Source of the DNA: Cichorium intybus
Taxonomy: Eukaryota > Streptophyta > Magnoliopsida > Asterales > Asteraceae
DNA length: 64,000 nucleotides
NCBI GenBank assembly: GCA_023525715.1
Contig: CM042010.1
Location: forward strand, 159,231,407 to 159,295,406
Reading direction: 5' to 3'
Shown here piece by piece: positions 1 to 12,095 of this stretch. The position numbers and the translations under genes are program-made. Every line of letters begins with the position of its first letter. Position 1 is the stretch's first letter. The notes under the pieces were generated by a model, which saw only the letters and a program-made list of their open reading frames with translations, had not been told where the DNA came from and made no database searches.

Positions 1-1060
1 TCCAGGCTGAAGCTGAAGAACTTGCTGTAAATTGAAGCTCTTAACAGTGAAAACATGAGCCCTAGGTCTGAAATTAACAGATTAACTGATAACTCAGAGA
101 AATTGAAGCTTAAAAATGCTGAATTAATGGTAAGACTAAAACCAGACCTACCACTGCATTATTACGTTAGCAAATTACATTTATAATCCTCGTGTATAGT
201 TGGTTCTTGCAATATTGGTCCCAAAAGGTTTCATCTTGCAATTTTGGTTCTCATTTGAGGTTTTCGCAACGTTTTTGGTCCTTGAATCCAAGTAAAATGA
301 TTTTATTTTACGCAGAGACCAAAAACATTACAAGGACCAAAGTTGCATGAGAAAACTTTTCGGGACCCAAAATTGCAAAAAAAAACTATACACAGGGACC
401 AAAAACGTTATACAATCCTCAAATAAGGACCAAATTTGTAAGAGAACTTTTTGGGACCAAAATTGCATAAATGAGCTATACACAGGACTAAAAATGTTAC
501 AAGAACCTTAAAAAAGGACTAAACTTGCAAAGGAAGACTTTTTGGGACCAAAATTGCAAAAAGTAGATGTACATAGGGACGGAAAACATTACAATAACTT
601 TAAAAAAGGATCAAACTTGCAAGAGAAAACTTTTTGGAACCAAAATTGCAAAAATTAGCTATACTAAGGGACCAAAAACATTATACGAATCTCAAATAAG
701 GACCAAACTTTCAAGGGAACTTTTTTTGACCAAAATTGCGTAAATGAGCTACACGCAGGAGTAAAAACGTTACAAGAACCTTAAAAAAAGGACCAAACTT
801 GCAAGAAAAAACCAAAATTGCAAAAATCAGCTATACAAAGAGACTAAATATGTAATTTACTCTAGTTACTTAAGTGTATCTTTTTTATGTTACAGGAAAA
901 ACTTAAAGAGGTGTCGTCTCTAAGCACAACTAACCTCATATCTAGAGTCGATAACAGTTCAGGAGAATTATATGAAACCAACAAAACCACAGAGTCTGGT
1001 ACAAAGCTACGTCAACTTCTTGACTCAAGTCCAAGGGTTGATGCTGTGGCGGCTGGGTAG
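1..1060 (+). pseudogene. 3' end of a G-box-binding-factor-type bZIP gene, frameshifted
   Basis: Two exons are visible. Bases 1-129 encode the end of a leucine zipper (QAEAEELAV, then EINRLTDNSEKLKLKNAELM) and end at a good donor (ATG|GTAAGA). Exon 896-1060 follows a TTACAG acceptor and encodes EKLKEVSSLSTTNLISRVDN down to LRQLLDSSPRVDAVAAG and a TAG stop. The zipper plus this C-terminus is typical of plant group G bZIP factors (GBF/HBP-1a), which bind CACGTG G-boxes in the nucleus. Near base 30 the reading GCTGTAAATTGAAG lacks one A compared with the expected V-K-I-E codons, which puts a stop in frame. This suggests a pseudogene, or a sequencing error. The basic region lies outside the window. 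The intron holds the tandem repeat listed separately. Confidence 0.75.
208..850. repeat. ~91-bp tandem repeat with an inverted leading part
   Basis: About six degenerate units, each built on gggaccaaaattgcaaaa, an agctatac segment, ggaccaaaaacatta and a run of ggaccaaacttgcaagag. Unit starts lie near 356, 448, 538, 630, 719 and 806, giving a period close to 91 bp. Bases 208-290 carry the same motifs in reverse complement, so the left edge forms a large inverted repeat with the array. A related copy in the opposite orientation lies at 3340-3560. The array fills most of the last intron of the bZIP remnant. It is probably transposon-derived subterminal repeat DNA. Confidence 0.75.
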
Positions 1061-2900
1061 TTATAAAATGTCATAATCATATAACAAATAAATGTTTTTA
1101 GTTGGTTAATTTTGGTCTAATCACCAAAATTGATACTACTAACAGTAATTAGAGAAAGGAAATGAGTCCAAGGTTTTTAGAGTTTGGTCTGATTGTGTGG
1201 TTTTAGATTTCTGAATGGCGGGTCTGGAATGATTATCTAGTTTCAGATTTTGCATTGAAACCGGCCACCGGTAGGTTAGTGTAATTAAGGTATGGTTTGT
1301 TTGTGTGAGATATAAAATGGGGAATTGGTTGAACGTACGTGTTATGGTTTGTAATAGGAATTCTGGTATCAATTATCCGTTGAATCTGTCAACGAAACCT
1401 TAGTTAGTAGTAGGAATCTGACATTCAGAATAAACTATTATTATTAAACAAATATCTATCTTTCTTGTTTCTTCATTTCTAATTAGCACAAATATCTATC
1501 TTTCTTGTAAAACTAAATATTCAATCTTTTGCTGATTAACTTCATAAAATCAGAGTTCGTAACTTTCAAAGCAACCACTAACATTAGGGTTCTGTTTTGG
1601 TTTTTAATTTTCTAAATTTGGACTATACCAAGTTTTAATTGATCAAATCAAACGTATCTCTATTCTCATTGGTAGCGAGAATTTCCGGCTTTTTTTTGCC
1701 GTATCTTGCCTATACACAATATATGATCTAAAAAGCTAAAATTCTTGAGAGAAAGAGAAGCTTACTTGTGAAGTTCCAACCATCAATTCAGGAGGGATTG
1801 ACACGTCAATAATGGGCGGAGATGGATTGCCATCCTGTTTTAGCATAAGAATATGAGGATCACATACCCAATTCAACTTAGAGGCCGGTTGGTTGCAATG
1901 TTCAATCTGTAAAACCCTGATCTTCTTGTGTTGGATTGCTAGGGTTTATTTTCAGTTTTGTTTAACGAAGAAGAGAGATAGGGGTTCAATAAACAAAATC
2001 AATCCCACAAGTCGGTATACATAGAAACCAAAAACGCGTAAAATAAGAAAGCCATCAATATGACATTTGTTTCCCCCTCGGCTTTCTTCCGGAATCCTCT
2101 TCCTTGCGAACTCCAAAAATTTTGACGTAGATTCAGTCGCCCCCTTGGGATCCTCCGCAAACGCCGATAACCCAGATGTGTAGACGCGCTTGTTTTAGGT
2201 TGAGAGATGGGAGAAATCAAGAGAGAAATTGGAGAAGAATGGAAAAAAAGCTTTCAGTAGAGAGAGAAAGAGAAACACAGAGACGAAGCAGAGGTGTCAC
2301 GAAGATGAGAAAGCGGAAGCTGTAGAAGACATCTGTCAACAGATGGCAGTAAGCGATTCGGGAAAAAAATGCACCCCGCCAAAAACCCGAAAACCCTCCC
2401 CACCCCATCAATTCTTCTAGAAAACCTACGGGTTTTAATATATAGAGTAATGTATTACTTATACGTGTTTCCAAGTAAACATTTGTCTGGATGTGAAAAA
2501 TGGAAAAAAGACAAAAAAAAAAATGAACAATTAATAGAAAACTATTGTATTTTTTAATTAATAAAATTTTCCGGAGGTGCCGTCCTTCTTTGCTAAAAAA
2601 ATTATCATCTACGAATAAGGGCCTCGTTTTTTATTTATGCTTCAGGCCTCAAACCGGCTCTAGTCGCGAACCCGCATTCCCCTGAGCATGCCGACAGCAC
2701 CGACGGCCCCTCCTTCGAACCCGATCAACCTTTTCGGACAACTCCACCCGGCCTAAAGGGTACCGCCGGCATGGCGGCATTTCGGCAAGACCATAGCCAA
2801 CTCTAATGTGCTTTCCACTTTATACAAATGTGTTGACCCGACGTTAATATATGTTTGATTAAACTTGCTATTTGGTAATGCAGATTATATATTTTTAATT
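1061..2900. other. Intergenic stretch with one unidentified exon
   Basis: AT-rich DNA apart from a moderately GC-rich part at about 2040-2420 and 2640-2790. No complete gene is seen. The only well-supported coding trace is the minus-strand exon at 1766-1906. Minus-strand reading of 2050-2190 gives an open stretch (SGLSAFAEDPKGATESTSKF) that looks protein-like but has no clear splice sites and is not recognised. Confidence 0.4.
1766..1906 (-). pseudogene. Unidentified 47-codon exon
   Basis: On the minus strand a TTTTACAG acceptor (1908-1907) opens a fully open 141-bp segment that ends at a strong donor, CAA|GTAAGC (1766/1765). The translation begins IEHCNQPASKLNWVCDPHIL and ends PPELMVGTSQ. 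Both splice sites and the multiple-of-three length look real. No partner exons were recognised nearby and the family is not known to me. It may be a surviving exon of a host gene or a captured exon. Confidence 0.35.
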
Positions 2901-2903
2901 TAA

Positions 2904-2930
2904 CTAGTGGGGCCCCGTGCTCCGCACGGG
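2904..2930 (-). mobile_element. Helitron-type 3' terminus
   Basis: Read on the minus strand, a 7-bp perfect stem with a 3-base loop (CCCGTGC GGA GCACGGG, 2930-2914) is followed after six bases by CTAG (2907-2904), and the next base is T. A short GC hairpin just before CTRR, with insertion between A and T, is the usual Helitron 3' end. The element would extend to higher coordinates. Its 5' TC end was not located, so its length is unknown. Decayed exons at 3587-4003 would lie inside it. Confidence 0.55.
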
Positions 2931-3339
2931 TTGGGGATTGCTGGATCACGGGTCCGGATAAATGCAAGAAAAAACAGCGTAATCTGCTAAAGAATAGCAA
3001 TGTCATAATTGGGTTGATTTTTAAAAATAGATACACTTTTCAAAACACAAAAAGAAACATGAAAGTGCAATGCAGTAACAGAAAGAAACAAAAGTAGGAT
3101 GCTAAAAAAATTTAAGTACATTGCCATTTATGGAAATTAGTAGGACAGATCCAAGCATCCATACCCCAAATGTCTTGGCGCCAGCTCGAAGGATTAGGAA
3201 AGAAGCGTACAACTGCTAAAGCGATGAAAAGGTCCAACTCAAAATAAAAAGACAATTTAACCCTTTCTTACCCTATGATCCATGGTCCACCAGTCACAAA
3301 TATAATAACCGGCTTTGGGCTATCTAGTTTTTTGGAAAC

Positions 3340-3560
3340 TATAAATCCAACCTGTAATTTTTGTACGATAATATGATTAGGGTAAACGGAAAAAATTTTG
3401 AGGTTTTTCTAAATTTTTTGGCATGTTTGACTACCTTTGGTCCCTGAGTATAGCCGGTTTTTTCAAATTTCGTCCCAATAAGTTTTTTTTTTCTTGCAAT
3501 TTTGGTCCATATTTGAGGTTTTTGTAAAGTTTTTGGTCCATGTTCCGAGTAAATACTGGG
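3340..3560 (-). repeat. Copy of the 'ggaccaaaattgc' repeat
   Basis: Reverse-complement reading gives ggaccaaaaactttac, then aacctcaaatatggaccaa and a ccggctatactcagggacc segment, matching the motif order of the array at 300-850. It sits directly beside the coiled-coil exon remnants. Confidence 0.6.
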
Positions 3561-3586
3561 AAAAATGTTGGACACATTTTAATTAC

Positions 3587-4003
3587 CTCAAAATGCTTCA
3601 AGCGTCTTTCTAGACTTTCAACTTCTTTACAAAATACATCATTCTCATCTTTATGCAAATTCAACTCCTTTAAAACATCTTTTATTTCTAGTTCCAATCG
3701 CGATGAGTCCACATGTGAAGAAAGTCAGAAAGGTCAAAGGTTTTAGAAACAGTGAGTAAACTTCTAGAAATATACCAGAAAGAGAGAAATGTACCTCACA
3801 CCTTGCAATTAAAGTCTTTTCAGTTTCTTTAAAGCTATTTTGACACTCCTTGAGATTATTCTCCAATCTTAATGTATTGTCTGCTTTTGATTTTTGTTGT
3901 CTGTCAATCTCCTTTGTAAGTATATCGGTTTGATTCTCAAGTTTGTAACACAAACTCTCGTAATCAAACTCTTCTTTTAACTTTACCAACTTTACTACTT
4001 TCA
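3587..4003 (-). pseudogene. Two exon remnants of a long coiled-coil protein
   Basis: Minus-strand exon 4003-3795 encodes a charged heptad-rich segment (for example LKEEFDYESLCYKLENQTDI and RLENNLKECQNSFKETEKTL) and ends at a donor GAG|GTAC. The next segment, about 3712-3587, encodes SSRLELEIKDVLKELNLHKD and VESLERRLKHFE and ends at GAG|GTAATT. Together they read as one continuous coiled coil of the kind found in kinesins, myosin-like and synaptonemal proteins. I cannot assign a family. The acceptor before the second segment lacks AG (CACATGTG|GACTC), so splicing is probably broken. The position just inside a Helitron 3' end suggests captured exons. Confidence 0.45.
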
Positions 4004-4009
4004 TGGCCT

Positions 4010-7000
4010 GCGACCATTTAATATAAGTGTCCCAAAATCAACAATCATCATTATGGAATTTGATAAATAGAAAAAAGTAATTGTAATACTATTTGGAAAT
4101 CAAACTTACCCGTTATCCAAACATTATGGTGCTTGCAGTTTCTGTATGATATCTAGAAGATGGACCAATTGTTACTATTAGAAATGTTCTTGCAGACCCT
4201 GGTTTGATAATTTCATTAGCAAGAAACAAATACAAAAAATCAGAAACTCACAATTCGGGTGTTTATTTTTGATTTAATGGGTTAAGCACTTAATCTGGAC
4301 AACTATATATGGTTAATTGATTGACTTAATTTGGATAGAATGGTTTATTGGGTTAAGACAAAAAACCTGGCTTAATGTATTCACATACTAACCCTTTAAC
4401 TATTTGCGTTTCTTTCGTTTCCCCCCGAGGGTAAAATGGTCATTTACATAGATTCATACAATTCATTCGGTCCAAAAAAGAAACAGTGTGCAAAGTTGAG
4501 TAAAGAAGGAATGAAAGTAGGATGCTGTAATTGTTATTTCAGATTTGTAACTAATATAAATATTACGAAAAAGTAAATTGAAATACCTGAATCATGAAAT
4601 CTTTCCGAAGAATATGGTGGACACCATGCAAAGCAGAGGCCATAGCATAAGCATACGTAACACATAACTCAAATTAAAAAAGTCAAAATCGTTGACTAAT
4701 GACACAATATGCAAATAGGTCGATCATTTTTTATAAAATTTGACTCACATTTCCGGTACCCATCCAAAAGTTCTATCAGTCACAGGATCATCCTGCATTC
4801 TTAAAGAGACATTCATCCATGTGAGAGCAATTTTTTCGAGTAAATCCTGCATAAATATTTACGTTTACATATTAACTTTTACAAAAAGATATATAAAAGT
4901 TTTAAAATTTATTTTAGCAGTACCTTTCTTATAATAACAGGAGAATTACCAATTGGGTCAACATTAGTTACTGGCCCTATCTTTTATCAGCATTAATTTC
5001 ATTTCATATATCAGTTAAATTATGGCTTCTTGTACATTAATTTAAACTTTAAAGTACAAATTTATTGTTGATGGTGAGTAATCACATGATAAGCACCAAC
5101 CTTTTCTATCTGGTAATTAAGGTACTATGGATATATTTTTATTAACTAAAGAGCCGGATTATATTTCAAGCATGAAGCCTATAGGCTTATTCATTCATGA
5201 GGTAAGATCTTAAGAACCGGGTAAACCAGAGCCGATCCAGGTTTTCTACACTTTATATAATCATTTCCACGAATTAATGGAAGTATATTTAGTTTCATTT
5301 AACTTTGTGTGCATCTATGGTAGGTTTGTGAAGAAATATGAACATATTTTGTAGGTGTGTGTATTTAATTTGGTTATTTTTGTTCGGGGTTGAATAGGGA
5401 CAAAATGTGAGAAATCTTTGAATAGAAAACATTTTGGAAGGTGCAATGCTGTAGTAGTAAAAAATGAAAGTAGGATGCTATCATAAAATAAAATGAAAGT
5501 ACATTGCTATTTATTGCAAATTAATTTGTACCATTATGTCACTGTAGTAATGTTATAATAGGCCGAAATTAAAATAGGATACTATAATAAAAAAAATTGG
5601 AAGCACATTTTTAGTTCCCGTCAATTCAGAAGAAATGTATGCTTTTTCTCCTTAGTTGTTACCATTCTTTCAAGCTTTGCAGATTGAGCAAGTGAGGAAG
5701 GCCTAAATTAAATTATATAAACGTTTTCATGTTAGATTACTTAGTTTATTAAAAAAAATTATAGTTAAGAAGTTCATGATGTATTAAGTGAAATTGCAAA
5801 GGGTTGTTTACGTTTAGGAAAACCGTGTTATGTAAAATCACACAAGTAGATTCTCATAAGTATATACAATCACATTAGAACTCGAAAATGCTCCTTACCA
5901 GAAATAGGCCGGTTTTTTTTTTATGATCCTGGTGACCTGGTCATTCCTACATTGCAAGATCTTCAGCAGTTTAGAAACAAAAGTAAACTGATTATGAGTT
6001 GCTCACGTTTAAGAGAAATCTATTATTCAGGTAAAATAATGTTATAATACGCAAATAAATGAAATCATATTGCTATTTCCAGCATTTAGCAAACTAATTA
6101 TTTTAATTAATTAATTATATGCTTTATTCGTGCTTTGTCCTTTAATTATCAACTATCAAGCCAAATAACATTATTAGTTCCATAAGTGATAACACATGTT
6201 TCCTAAGATTAAGTGGATTTGTTGAAATTGATGTACAGTATCGTAATAACATTTTTAGAAAATATATTTCTTCTATTCTGACATAGATCAATTCAAAATT
6301 TAAAAAATATCGGTTAAAATAATATACTTTCAGAGCATCCCCATATAACTATGGGTCTCACTATCATATAACAAATTATTAAATATATAAACTTACAAAA
6401 CATAACTAAGCCACAAAACATAACTAAGACAGTTCGATGAAATACATTAAGTGGCCAAAAATACCTGCAAATGAATTCTTTGTTATTAGTAATAACTATT
6501 GAGTTTGATAGATTTGTTAATGCATAAACAAAAACTAAATACAAAGGATGAATAGCTACTGTAGTTGATAGTCCGCTTCTTCCTCTTGTATGTTAAATCT
6601 CTATTATGTTTAGATATGACATGAAAAAATCTTATATAACTGTTGGATGTTGAACAAACAAAATGACTTCATAAATGGAAGGACGAAAAAGTTACGTTAC
6701 TATACTTTCAAATATGCTTCAGTAAATTTTTCGTGGTTGCGTTCAAGGAAATAGTTTTCAGTAAAGGAATTGGCATGACAATGATTGCGTTCAAGGAAAT
6801 AGTTATCAGTAAACAAATTGGCATGACAGGTCACATAATATGTTATTAATTGTAGTTAGCGTTGATGTGACCAGAAAATAGATAAAGTTAACGTAGTATA
6901 AACAAATGAAAGCTGAGATTTCATTTTCAACAAATGGAAGTGAAATAATAAGAAACATGGGAAAGTTGACATATAAAAGAAAGTGACGGTCGAACCTCTC

Positions 7001-8140
7001 TTAGTGATGCAGAATCTTTAGTAGTCAATGTTTGGATTCCACTTAGTGTATAACGATTTAACCGTTTCCTTTTTCAGTTGAATGTAAGATATCTGAAAAC
7101 TTCTATCCCTAGTTTCCCTCTTCCCTGTCATGGAACCTGCAAAAGAACTTTTTAAAATGCATTAAAATTGTATTGTTGAAAGATTTCAAGTTTTTGTTTG
7201 AGAATCCGTACATTGGTTTGTGTTTTACATATTGTAATATTTCTTCTTTTATTTGTCAGTTTAATCGACTTATATTTCTGTATGTCGTTGATTGTTCACC
7301 AGTTTTTTTTGGTTATGTCCTCCCTAAATTTGTAATTTTAACAGAGAAGCAGAAATCACAACCTGATGTATGATACATCCTCTTTATACAAATCCTCCTA
7401 CGCGATACACCAACTTTGCTGAACCAACCACTATCTGTATCTTCACCACAGAAGATAAGCCAAAGCAGCTTCATAATTAATATAATTAGAAAAAAGTTGA
7501 ACGGTTAATATGGAAATTGTCCCTCTTTGTTTCTAAACTTCATATAAATTCCAGTTATATGATAATCATAAACACTGCTAATCGAATAAAGAATCTACCC
7601 AAAATGAAATCGAAAAATACCCATGAATGATAAATACAAATTAAAAAACCCCAGATGAAAATGTTTAAAAATGGCAAAAAAAAAAAGATGAAAAGAAATG
7701 TACAAAACCATACCTGGAGGAGCGGTCTTGTTCTAGTCAGCTCTTTCCTTTCTCAGTAGCACGAACATCACCAAGTACTTCAGCATTCTTCCATGTGATT
7801 GTCACAAAAGTGCCTTTAGAAAAGACTGCTAACAATGGATCATGAATTCTAATCATGGTTTGTTAATGGATGTAGGATTAGTCACTACATTGGCTTTATG
7901 ATTAGCCTTTTCTATATAAAACTCATGATATACATTCCAATTATCAATTCTCAGACCAAATTAAGATAATACATTAATGGATACAGACAAAACCCGTCCT
8001 GAAACATCGAAAGTAAAAGCACAGCAACTAAACTGTAGTAACCCGGTTTAATAAATAGGTAGTTTTGTCAAGTAGGAATACCATACTTTGATAATTGCCG
8101 GTTAAAAGATGTCCAAGTAGAAAAAAGGGGAAAAATAGGG
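4010..8140. other. AT-rich non-coding stretch
   Basis: No gene recognised. Short motifs recur: 'gaaagtaggatgct' and 'gaaagtacattgct' appear near 3090-3130, 4510-4530 and 5460-5515, pointing to one repeat family. A 48-bp tandem duplication lies at 6737-6832. Nothing else is supported. Confidence 0.4.
6737..6832. repeat. 48-bp tandem duplication
   Basis: Two adjacent copies (6737-6784 and 6785-6832) begin ttgcgttcaaggaaatagtt and end ttggcatgaca, with a few substitutions. It is non-coding. Confidence 0.8.
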
Positions 8141-8184
8141 AATGTTGATATTGGGCGACTGTCACGTTGCTTATGGCAGAAAAG

Positions 8185-8270
8185 GGGTACCCTATCGCTA
8201 ACCTTGATTTCTATCCTCATCCATGCCCCCTGATGTAGATTCTGAAGACATCTGACCCATTTGGCTAGAT
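8185..8270 (-). pseudogene. Possible last exon of an unidentified gene
   Basis: Minus-strand reading after a CTAG acceptor-like site gives QMGQMSSESTSGGMDEDRNQ followed by G and a TAG stop. It is too short and low-complexity to identify. It lies beside a sequence block duplicated at 8842-8952, so it may be part of a rearranged gene fragment. Confidence 0.2.
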
Positions 8271-8952
8271 TGGAGTGTGGGTCGTTTGGACGGGTGAATC
8301 ATTGTTATGAGAAGAATAAAAAACAAACATAAAACGCAAAATTGAAAGCTTACTTAATCCCATACGATTAATTAAATGGTTAATTACAACTGAAACATTT
8401 TGGAATTTAAAAAAGAAAAGAGTTTCTGTAACTTACATTTCATTTAGGCGTTTCATCAAACATCTATTAGGCATTCCAAAAAGCACAAACTATTAGATAG
8501 AATAATTGAACACGCACAGTAGCAACATGATTGCCCAATCAATTGAATACGTACATTAGCAACACTACCGATAGTTACCAGAAACAATTGCCATGACATG
8601 ATTAATAAGAAAAAAATTGAATATTACGAATGTCAAAAACACATACGCACACACAAAAGCAAGAATTTGACAGAGAGAAGGAGAAGTAGAAATCATGCAA
8701 TTCGATTATGGAAATATATAAAGGCAGAAGCAGCAATTCGCTTAAAGGGTAGAAGGAGAGTCTCCCACACGCATGAAGCATACCTGATAGACTGCACCCG
8801 AGGAGCAATTGAACACTTTCTGAAGACCTTGAAGCATTTCCTAGATCGGAGTGTGGGTCGTTTGAACGGGTGAATCATTGTTATAGGAATAATAAAGAAC
8901 AAACAAAAAACTCAAAATTGAAAGCTTACCTAATCCCATACAATTAATTGAA
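8266..8952. repeat. Direct duplication of ~110 bp, 576 bp apart
   Basis: Blocks 8266-8376 and 8842-8952 share ggagtgtgggtcgttt, cgggtgaatcattgttat and attgaaagcttac in order, with scattered differences. On the minus strand the right copy ends at a donor-like GGATTAG|GTAAGC. In the left copy the same site reads AAGTAAGC. Confidence 0.65.
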
Positions 8953-9475
8953 GGCGGCCTGGACACGTAAATTCTGGTGGTTGGATTTCTCGATTTGGGA
9001 AAACATTTAACTGTTGAAACACCGGTGATTTTCTGATGGTTAAGTGACGTGCTTCCTTGCAGTTTCTCCCAAAATAGACTTATTAGGGAAGTTGATTTTG
9101 CCTTCGAATTGTACATGCAGTTACGTCTTACTCACCACGTTTGAAATCGATAAAGGAAACGGGAAGCGAGGGGAAAGCGTATGTAAAGAGGAAGAAATTT
9201 CCGGATGAGATCAGATCGAATCGGATCGGACCTTCGTCTGGTACTTGCTCGTCGTCGTCGACGCTCGATCGACGGTCTGAAGGCGGCACGAGGAGGAAGC
9301 GGTGGTCGCGGATTGCAGTAGGAATGACCACAGAGCAGACAGAGACGAAAAGGAAGAAGAAAAGAAAAAAGAAAGAGAAGACGTGTGAGAGAAGAAGCAC
9401 CGCTTCAGCATTAGGATCCGAACCCGAACCTATAACCGCGTGACACAACCCGAAATAAAAAAACGTACATGCCAT
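8841..9475 (-). other. Possible 5' exons of an unidentified minus-strand transcript
   Basis: The 9140-9470 block is purine-rich on the plus strand and has donor-like GTG|GTGAGTAAG on the minus strand near 9137. A short open reading frame follows (8841-9116). Both strands are open here because of biased composition, so neither translation is trustworthy. It could be a 5' untranslated exon of a lost gene. Confidence 0.2.
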
Positions 9476-9603
9476 TCAAAAAATTCGGGAGACTCACGCT
9501 ATTTAATTAATAGATAAATTAACAGCGTAAGCCAAGTCATCTATGTAACTATTTTTTATGCATTGATTTTTCATTAATTGTATTGTTTTATGTCACTAGA
9601 ACA

Positions 9604-9865
9604 ATTAAATCCTTGAAGGCTTTAATGCAACATATCAAGCTTCTTTGTAACATCATGGCATATCACTAGAAACATTTCCAAGGAACATGCAATTGCGCAA
9701 TTTGTTCAAGATCTTCATAACCAGTGTTGATGATATTAAATCCTTGAAGGCTTTAATGCAACATATCAAGCTTCTTTGTAACATCATGGCATATCACTAG
9801 AAACATTTCCAAGGAACATGCAATTGCGCAATTTGTTCAAGATCTTCATAACCAGTGTTGATGAT
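9604..9865. repeat. Perfect 131-bp tandem duplication
   Basis: Copy 1 (9604-9734) and copy 2 (9735-9865) appear identical by eye. Both start attaaatccttgaaggcttt and end cagtgttgatgat. The sequence is not recognisably coding. The identity implies a recent duplication. Confidence 0.9.
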
Positions 9866-11272
9866 AATAATGAGGTGTATAACTTAATGACGTTGTTCCA
9901 TTTTCCTGTCACTTCTTAGATCAATTATGGAATCATTTTTAGGTGTATGTTCTATATGGCTACAATATAAAATCTTTAAAAATGACTGATCAGGTATATG
10001 TATCAATGTTTTAAGTTTTTTGAGAGTGTTAATCATTTACTGGTTCGTTATAAAGTTATCAGTATTGAAAGTTATTTGAATTTTCAAATGGTTTGGGATG
10101 GATCTAGAAAATTAAGATAGTTAAGGGTATTTTGGTCAATAAGTGGGCTTGGAGGGGGGAAAACGAGAATAAGCATAAGAGATGCACCGGTCAAACATGG
10201 TCTTTATGGCATGATGTATTTTCTATCTCTTAAATGTTGGTTATTTTAAAAAATAAAAAAATGGTTAAAGATAAGTCAAAACAGGAGAATTGAGAATAAT
10301 AACAAATGAATGTCTTTAAAGAAGAGATATTTCTGACACCTTTATTTCAAGGTTAAAATTGTTAAGTTCGGGAAAAGAGACATAGTATAAGAATTAGATG
10401 AACAGTATTTTTATCCTTCGTCTAAAGTTATGGACAAAATAAAGAAGGATATATAGGTGGTGAAACTAGATAATAATATCTTTGAAAAAATGGTAAATTT
10501 TGCATAAAAACACGCAGGTTAACAAACTGTCCATGTAAAAATCATAAGATATTCTCCGTATAAAAATTACTTTTATGTTTTTGACAAATAAAAGTGATAA
10601 TCTTGGAAAAGAAGACCTTAGTTGCAAAAATTGTACATTATGCTTCCTTTATTCTCGTCTTGTATTGGAAAGAGGATAAAAGATTTTGGAACGTTTGACA
10701 TAAAAATTAGGTATTTTCGGCAATTAAAATAGTACCATTTTAGTCATAGATTTTGTTTTAAAATAAAAGAGATTTGATGGATTATATACAAGTTATTGAG
10801 CTTTGCGTATTATACCTTGCCCATTATCAATTTACCCAAGTATTGGAAAGCAAGTTTTGAGTACTAGAAAGTAGGAAAGGAAGGAAAGAAATTACATTAT
10901 ATGGTTGTTGCATTTACCAAAATGGTTGCATTATCATATTGCATCAACAACTTTTTAAGAGTGAATTGTATTTTTACTCATTCCAATTTAAATTTTTATG
11001 TTAATCAACTAGTGTAATTAGTGGAATTGCATAATTTTCGAAATTTGTATGGTTTTAGATCAGAATCTTTATAGTCTACTGACTAAATTATAAAAAAGTG
11101 AAATTATAATGTCATTTATTGATTTTTTTGAAAATGAGTAAAATATATTTATACTTATTGAAAATTTCTACTTTTGTAATAGAGTCCTAAAACTTCAAAT
11201 TTTCTTTGTTTTCAGTTTTTATATGGTCATAGTCAAATACTTTGAGACACCAATCAGAACTTCATATAAACT
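9866..11272. other. AT-rich stretch, no gene seen
   Basis: No coding, RNA or clear repeat structure was found between the tandem duplication and the hAT-like element. Confidence 0.4.
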
Positions 11273-11684
11273 CTAGGGACTACGGGTGAGCAACGGGCGG
11301 TTCTGCGGTTTCGCGGGTTATTCGGTTTAGGGATGAGACCAAACCGACCGTAAACCGGACCGCTTAAAATCGGGTTAGGCGGTTTTCAGTTTTGTCGGTT
11401 CGGGTTAGTTTAACCCATTTAAGCAAAACCCATTTTTAAGTGATACTAGTCAACAAACAAACCAAATACCAATTCTCATTTTACATAATAGATATTTCAA
11501 AACAAGAATGCAATAAATACCATGTTTTTTTCAAATTATATCCGATTAAAAAGACATAAGATATGAGAAATAATCGAACACATCTATATGTCTATGCGTT
11601 TTTCAATTTTTTTATTATGTTTTGGTTTACTTTCTTATTCATTTAAGCAGCTTAGCATGCTAAACAATTAGGCATTAAATTTTA

Positions 11685-11853
11685 GAGAAATTGTATTTAT
11701 TCCTACCACTTGTTCCTATTTATATTTTATTCATATTAAATTTTTACATGTGTCTTAAAATATTATTAATTTTATTAAATGTGACACTTGTCACGAGTTC
11801 ACATGAATAGGAATACAAGTAGGAAAAATAAGTATGAATAAATACAATTTCTC
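11685..11853. mobile_element. Mutator-type MITE, copy 1
   Basis: 169-bp element with inverted ends GAGAAATTGTATTTATTC and the corresponding reverse complement. It is flanked by a perfect 9-bp duplication taaatttta (11676-11684 and 11854-11862). A 9-bp duplication is typical of Mutator-like elements. It is nested in the hAT-like element and is the same family as 23452-23621. Confidence 0.9.
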
Positions 11854-12001
11854 TAAATTTTATATATTTAGGAAAAAAAGTAGCAACCTAACATACTTGG
11901 AACCCTAGAAATAAAAAAAAAAAAAAAAATTGAAAAGGAAACCGTACTAGCAAAGGTATATCCAAGTTGAAAGAAAACTTCACCATTCAAACCTCAAATC
12001 A

Positions 12002-12095
12002 ATGGCTTCACCAAACCCCGTTTATCAACAATTCGAACCATCAATCAAGTGGGTGATTGAGGACGATTGCAACAGCCTTCTAATTTATCTTCCAG
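12002..12095 (+). pseudogene. Captured first exon of an HSP20-like (RTM2-type) gene
   Basis: ATG at 12002 opens MASPNPVYQQFEPSIKWVIE, then DDCNSLLIYLP, and ends at a donor G|GTATGT exactly at the Leu-Pro-Gly position. In plant HSP20-like proteins of the RESTRICTED TEV MOVEMENT 2 group, the N-terminus of the alpha-crystallin domain reads in the same way (VYEDF-P...LLIHLPG). No further exon is present before the element ends, so this is a fragment. It lies inside the hAT-like element on the plus strand, which supports capture by the transposon. The family call rests on about 30 residues. Confidence 0.5.

Noticed and set aside
9141..9443. 100-codon Lys/Arg-rich plus-strand ORF
   Set aside because: Purine-biased sequence leaves both strands open. 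The composition looks like a 5' untranslated region and no domain is visible.
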